Assembly (NCBI GenBank): GCA_027858355.1
Contig: JAQICW010000120.1
Span: forward strand, 1 to 8,819
DNA length: 8,819 bases
Direction: 5' to 3'
From: Desulfobacula sp.
GTDB lineage: Bacteria; Desulfobacterota; Desulfobacteria; Desulfobacterales; Desulfobacteraceae
Shown: piece after piece, positions 5,554-8,819 of the stretch
How positions within the stretch are numbered: position 1 is the first letter of the stretch
Layout: each line of letters begins with the position of its first letter
Program-made: the position numbers and the translations under genes
The notes under the pieces: generated by a model
Seen by the model: only the letters and a program-made list of their open reading frames with translations
What the model was told of the DNA's origin: nothing
Database searches by the model: none

Positions 5554-7269
5554 TTATTGGTTATTCATGAGATCCTCCGGCGGTTTAAAGGGAAAGGTCA
5601 GGGTAAAGCGCGTTCCTTTTCCAATCTGACTTTCGACCTGAATCTGGCCGCCCAGCTGCTTTACAATGCTGTAACATATGGAAAGTCCCAGTCCTGTACC
5701 CCGACCCGGCGTTTTTGTGGTGAAAATCGGATCAAAAATTTTTTCAATATCATGGTCTTTTATTCCGCTCCCCGTATCCTCCACTATAATGGAGATCCCG
5801 GTTTTGTCCTTTGCAAGGCAGGTGGCAATAGTTATTATACCGCCGCCTTTATCTTCAAGGGCATCTATTGCATTATTTATAAAATTTAAGAACACCTGCT
5901 GAAGCTGTGACGGATCAGACAGAATGGAGGGAAGAGTGTCGTCCAGTAAGGATTTGAACTTTATGCCGTCGGATTCGGCTTCCCTCTCCATGAGATCCAT
6001 CACTTCTCTTAAGAATACGTTTATGTTAATAGTTTCAATGACAGACTTGGTTCTCCGGGCAAATTTCATGAGATTTCTTGTAATATGTGTGCACCGGCGC
6101 ACCTGTATGCCAATCTGGTTCAATGATCCGGCAAATTGTTCCCCAAAGGTATCGTCTGTTATGGGTGCTCTTTTTTCCGAGTCTAAAAGAAGCTGATGTT
6201 CGGTCATGATAATAGCAAGGGGATTGTTTATCTCATGGGCAACCCCTGCGGAAAGTTCTCCTATGGATGCCAGTTTCCCTGCCTGCATGAGCTGGTTGTT
6301 CATACCTTCAAGCTCGCTGTCTCTTTTTTTGATAACCTGAACCATGTGGTTGGTTACAAATGCTGTTACAATTAATATGATCAAAGCGCTGAGATGGAGT
6401 AATATCAGGATTACCCTGTTGGCATGACGAACATCTTCAAAAAACTCTTTTTCACCAACCCTCACCACCAGGAGCCACCTTGGATCTTTCAGCCAGGTTT
6501 CGCAGACAATTTTTTTGACCTTCACACCTCTGTCAACCATTTCAAGAAACCTGAATTTCACGTCATCATGAATTTCACCCTTAAATCCTGGGGCCTGGGT
6601 CAGAATCTCTCCGCTGGAACCAGGACTGGTCTGGTAGATCCCCTTGCTGTTCAGGATGTATACATCCCCGGTCCTGCCGATCCTTACATTCTCCACCAGG
6701 GAACGAAAACCGTCTGTGTTAACTGTGGCTCTCAATATCCAGCGCCGCCCGTTTTCCTTCTTTGTAACTGCCATTATAAAATGGGGTTCTTTCCTGAATC
6801 CCATAAACATATCACTGGTATAAATTTCTTTTTCCATTACTTCCCTGAACCAGAAAGTGCTGGAATAATTTTTGTCTATAAGATCGTAAGGCCCTACGTA
6901 AGCCGCATGAGCCCCGTTTTCATCAATGATTCCAATATCGGTCAGAACCCAGGCATCACGGTTGATATTGTTTAAAATATGAGTGAGATTACTCTCTTTT
7001 ATCAGAAATTCAATTGAATTTGTTCGGACGATGAAGTCAAGCCTGGTTTTGTTTTCTTTTAAGAAAAGTTCTATAATTTTTTTATGGTAGTCCACCCGGG
7101 TCTGAAGTGTTTTGAGTATCCTTTCCCTTGCAAATTCTGAATAATGTATATTGATCGCCCATCCGGCCAGGAGCAGGGGAACTAGAGAACAAACCATTGT
7201 GAGGAAAACAAACCTGCGAAAAAGACGGGAATAATATGTCTTGTTCTTGTCTTCAAGGTTTTGATCCAT
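5554..7269 (-). CDS. Membrane Cache-domain sensor histidine kinase (HK2)
   Basis: A 571-residue inner-membrane kinase, paralogue of HK1. Order: cytoplasmic start; TM1 about 20-40; extracytoplasmic double-Cache-like sensor about 45-282; TM2 about 284-306; short linker without an evident HAMP; HisKA with GELSAGVAHEINNP and H345; HATPase_c with N462/N465/N466, G1 box D498-G502, F box F512-F516 and G2 box G522-L529. All catalytic boxes are intact. The sensor carries YVGP (124-127), YSSTFW (135-140), YTSDMFMGF (150-158) and PHFIMAV (162-168), nearly in register with HK1, so both probably bind related ligands. The ATG at 7269 has an AGGAG site about six bases upstream. It is followed by RR3 as its likely partner and lies behind a -24/-12 promoter. 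The ligand is not identified. Confidence 0.95.
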   Translation of the reverse strand: MDQNLEDKNKTYYSRLFRRFVFLTMVCSLVPLLLAGWAINIHYSEFARERILKTLQTRVDYHKKIIELFLKENKTRLDFIVRTNSIEFLIKESNLTHILNNINRDAWVLTDIGIIDENGAHAAYVGPYDLIDKNYSSTFWFREVMEKEIYTSDMFMGFRKEPHFIMAVTKKENGRRWILRATVNTDGFRSLVENVRIGRTGDVYILNSKGIYQTSPGSSGEILTQAPGFKGEIHDDVKFRFLEMVDRGVKVKKIVCETWLKDPRWLLVVRVGEKEFFEDVRHANRVILILLHLSALIILIVTAFVTNHMVQVIKKRDSELEGMNNQLMQAGKLASIGELSAGVAHEINNPLAIIMTEHQLLLDSEKRAPITDDTFGEQFAGSLNQIGIQVRRCTHITRNLMKFARRTKSVIETININVFLREVMDLMEREAESDGIKFKSLLDDTLPSILSDPSQLQQVFLNFINNAIDALEDKGGGIITIATCLAKDKTGISIIVEDTGSGIKDHDIEKIFDPIFTTKTPGRGTGLGLSICYSIVKQLGGQIQVESQIGKGTRFTLTFPFKPPEDLMNNQ

Positions 7270-7324
7270 GCCAGCTCCTGTATGCTCTATTTTTTGTATA
7301 TGTAAATACTTTTATGTATAGTAT

Positions 7325-7340
7325 TTCAACAAGTGTGCCA
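7325..7340 (-). promoter_or_regulatory. Predicted sigma-54 (-24/-12) promoter of HK2-RR3
   Basis: The minus strand reads TGGCACACTTGTTGAA: a perfect TGGCAC -24 box, five bases, then TTGA in place of TTGC at -12. Spacing matches the sigma-54 consensus. The inferred start site is near 7314, about 45 bases before the HK2 start codon. The HK1 promoter has the same TTGA ending and nearly the same leader length. Confidence 0.62.
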
Positions 7341-7460
7341 GGAGAGTCTAACCCTGAGATATTCTGTTAACATGCTGGAATTTTAAATATTTATTACTGA
7401 ACGGTGAAAACAAAAAACGGGGGTTCCGGTTGAATGTCATCTGACAGGAGACAGGGGTGG

Positions 7461-7489
7461 AAATTGCCATAAGACAGTCCGGGCAATTT
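7461..7489 (-). other. Inverted repeat after the deacetylase stop codon
   Basis: AAATTGCC (7461-7468) and GGCAATTT (7482-7489) are perfectly complementary eight-base arms with a 13-base loop, starting only two bases after the deacetylase stop codon. No U tract follows on the minus strand (next bases CCACCCC), so an intrinsic terminator is doubtful. The centre lies about 160 bases upstream of the predicted HK2 start site, so it could equally be an upstream activator site for the sigma-54 promoter. The rest of 7270-7491 holds the promoter and nothing else I can name. Confidence 0.3.
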
Positions 7490-7491
7490 AC

Positions 7492-8819
7492 TTAAAGTAC
7501 CTCCCAGTATTTTTTATGGATTTCAATGACCCTCTTGAGGTTTGACAGACGGCTGAAGTCGCTTTTACGGACCCGGTCTATTTTATCTTCGCGTATGCCC
7601 GGCACATTGCAAATTTCTTTCATAACGGCAAGGCCGCATTCCCGGATACCCATTAAGCTGTATCCCCCTTCCATGACAAAGGCCATCTTCCCTCCTGAAG
7701 CATGGCCTGCCACCTCAAGGAGAAGTGCGGTGATCAAGGCATACCCTTCGGGTGTCACATTCATGCCTGACAGGCGGTCGTGGACATAAAGGTCAAAACC
7801 AAAGGAAACCAGAATTATTTCAGGTCTGTATTCCTGGGCAATGGGCCCAACAAGAAAATAGAGCGCCCTTCCAATGTCCCCTGACCGGCTTCCTTTTTCC
7901 AGGGGGATATTGATGGTGAACCCTTCACCCTTTCCTTTTCCCGTTTCTTCAACCCGTCCGGTTCCGGGAAAAGAACCTGACTCGTGAATGGAGACAAAAA
8001 GCACTTCGTCTGTATCATAAAACACATTTTGTGTGCCGTTGCCGTGGTGAGCATCAATGTCTATGATCATCAGTCTTGAAACTTTGTACTTATGTTTTAG
8101 ATACTTTGCACCCAGGGCAATGTTGTTGAAAAGGCAAAAACCCATGCCAGTGGCGGGTCCGGCATGATGGCCCGGTGGCCTTACGAATGCAAAGCCCCGG
8201 GATGATCTGCCTGACATTATTTCGTCAACCAGAGAAAAGACACCGCCTGCCGCCAGTCTGGCCGTTGACCAGGATTCTTCTGTGGTCTGGGTGTCACAAT
8301 CAAAGGAACAAAGACGTTTTCCAGCAGTTTTTTCAATTTTCTCAACATAGGCAGGCGTATGCACCCATGTCAGTTCTTTTTTTTCAGCAAGGCGGGGGGT
8401 AATCTTGAACCATTTTCCATTCAGGCATTTGTTCGACAGTATTACCTCCACCGCTTTTATCCGTTTGGAATTTTCAAGGTGCGTGATCCCCATAAGGTGA
8501 TTCCGGTATCTTGGATCAATTACCACTGCAACAGGAAGAAAAGGGATCATTTGCCCAGGCTCTGTTTCAATGCGGCCAAAAGCTTTTGCAAGAGTAAACA
8601 GCGCTTCTCCTTCAGGAACCCGGGTTTTATTTTTCAGGAGTTGAGACACCGTTGTTCTGGCCAGAAGATCGGAACTGGCAGGATGAAGCGAGATTTTTAT
8701 AAACTCAAGGGCATTCTTGTGCTGTCTTTTTATGTTTTTTTTGTCTTTGATAAGCCTTATCCGATATTGAACTCTTTTGCACAAATTACTTGTGTTGGAA
8801 GGGTGGGTCTTTTTAGAAG
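7492..8819 (-). CDS. Class II histone-deacetylase/AcuC-like zinc amidohydrolase, 5' end open at the window edge
   Basis: Zinc-dependent deacetylase of the arginase/HDAC fold, cytoplasmic, expected to remove acetyl groups from acetyl-lysine, acetylpolyamines or a similar amide. Numbered from a TTG at 8784: the catalytic domain begins near VVIDPRYRNHL (87-97); RPPGHHA (202-208) holds the active-site histidines H206-H207; GFCLFNNIA is 215-223; DIDAHHGNGTQ (242-252) supplies zinc ligands D244 and H246; SFGFDLY (327-333) supplies zinc ligand D331; MEGGY (371-375) carries the catalytic tyrosine Y375. All key residues are present, so the enzyme should be active. The TTG has no ribosome site and the frame stays open through 8819, so the true start probably lies outside the window, although an ATG at residue 79 just before the domain is possible. 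Residues 1-80 are not part of the usual family and are unassigned. The gene ends 222 bases before HK2 and is probably a separate unit. The substrate cannot be told. Confidence 0.9.
   Translation of the reverse strand, partial: SKKTHPSNTSNLCKRVQYRIRLIKDKKNIKRQHKNALEFIKISLHPASSDLLARTTVSQLLKNKTRVPEGEALFTLAKAFGRIETEPGQMIPFLPVAVVIDPRYRNHLMGITHLENSKRIKAVEVILSNKCLNGKWFKITPRLAEKKELTWVHTPAYVEKIEKTAGKRLCSFDCDTQTTEESWSTARLAAGGVFSLVDEIMSGRSSRGFAFVRPPGHHAGPATGMGFCLFNNIALGAKYLKHKYKVSRLMIIDIDAHHGNGTQNVFYDTDEVLFVSIHESGSFPGTGRVEETGKGKGEGFTINIPLEKGSRSGDIGRALYFLVGPIAQEYRPEIILVSFGFDLYVHDRLSGMNVTPEGYALITALLLEVAGHASGGKMAFVMEGGYSLMGIRECGLAVMKEICNVPGIREDKIDRVRKSDFSRLSNLKRVIEIHKKYWEVL

Noticed and set aside
6424..6975. 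183-codon plus-strand reading frame opposite HK2
   Set aside because: Antisense to the conserved Cache domain, low-complexity translation without any motif; the minus-strand kinase explains the open frame.
7815..8057. 80-codon minus-strand ORF inside the deacetylase gene
   Set aside because: Overlaps the zinc-binding motifs of the deacetylase in another frame; no independent evidence.
1..8819. CRISPR array, tRNA, rRNA, insertion sequence or toxin-antitoxin pair
   Set aside because: Looked for on both strands; I saw no regularly spaced repeats, cloverleaf, transposase or terminal inverted repeats, and no small gene pair of that kind.

Overview
The window is a protein-coding bacterial segment in which every gene I can support lies on the minus strand, so transcription runs from high to low coordinates. 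I see no tRNA, rRNA, CRISPR array, insertion sequence or phage gene. Two Cache-domain histidine kinases, single-domain (REC-only) response regulators, -24/-12 (sigma-54 type) promoters and a class II deacetylase suggest a Desulfobacterota organism, for example a Desulfobacterales sulfate reducer. This is an inference from gene style; no marker gene is present.

Layout in transcription order: (1) 7492-8819, a class II histone-deacetylase/AcuC-like amidohydrolase whose reading frame is still open at the right edge. (2) 7269-5041, a two-gene module: membrane kinase HK2 and REC-only regulator RR3, behind a good -24/-12 promoter at 7325-7340. (3) 4919-3638, a divergent CaCA-family cation exchanger followed by a small AT-rich DUF1232 membrane protein. 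(4) About 300 bases (3338-3637) without a gene, holding several inverted repeats and a second -24/-12 promoter at 3385-3400. (5) 3337-1, a four-gene module: paralogous kinase HK1, two REC-only regulators (RR2, RR1) and an SLC13/DASS-type permease cut by the left edge.

How it may work: HK1 and HK2 share the same architecture (TM, extracytoplasmic Cache, TM, HisKA, HATPase) and the same conserved blocks in the sensor domain, so they probably arose by duplication and sense related small molecules. Both genes sit about 40-45 bases behind predicted sigma-54 start sites. None of the three regulators has a DNA-binding or AAA+ output domain, so output must go through partner proteins outside the window or through phosphate shuttling. 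The HK1 module ends in a transporter, which suggests that its ligand, or a metabolite linked to it, is an organic anion moved by the permease.

The most unusual item is the permease. It has roughly 70 extra residues between TM1 and TM2, and it reads His-Asp-Ala where the sodium/carboxylate-binding Ser-Asn-Thr motif of DASS transporters is expected.
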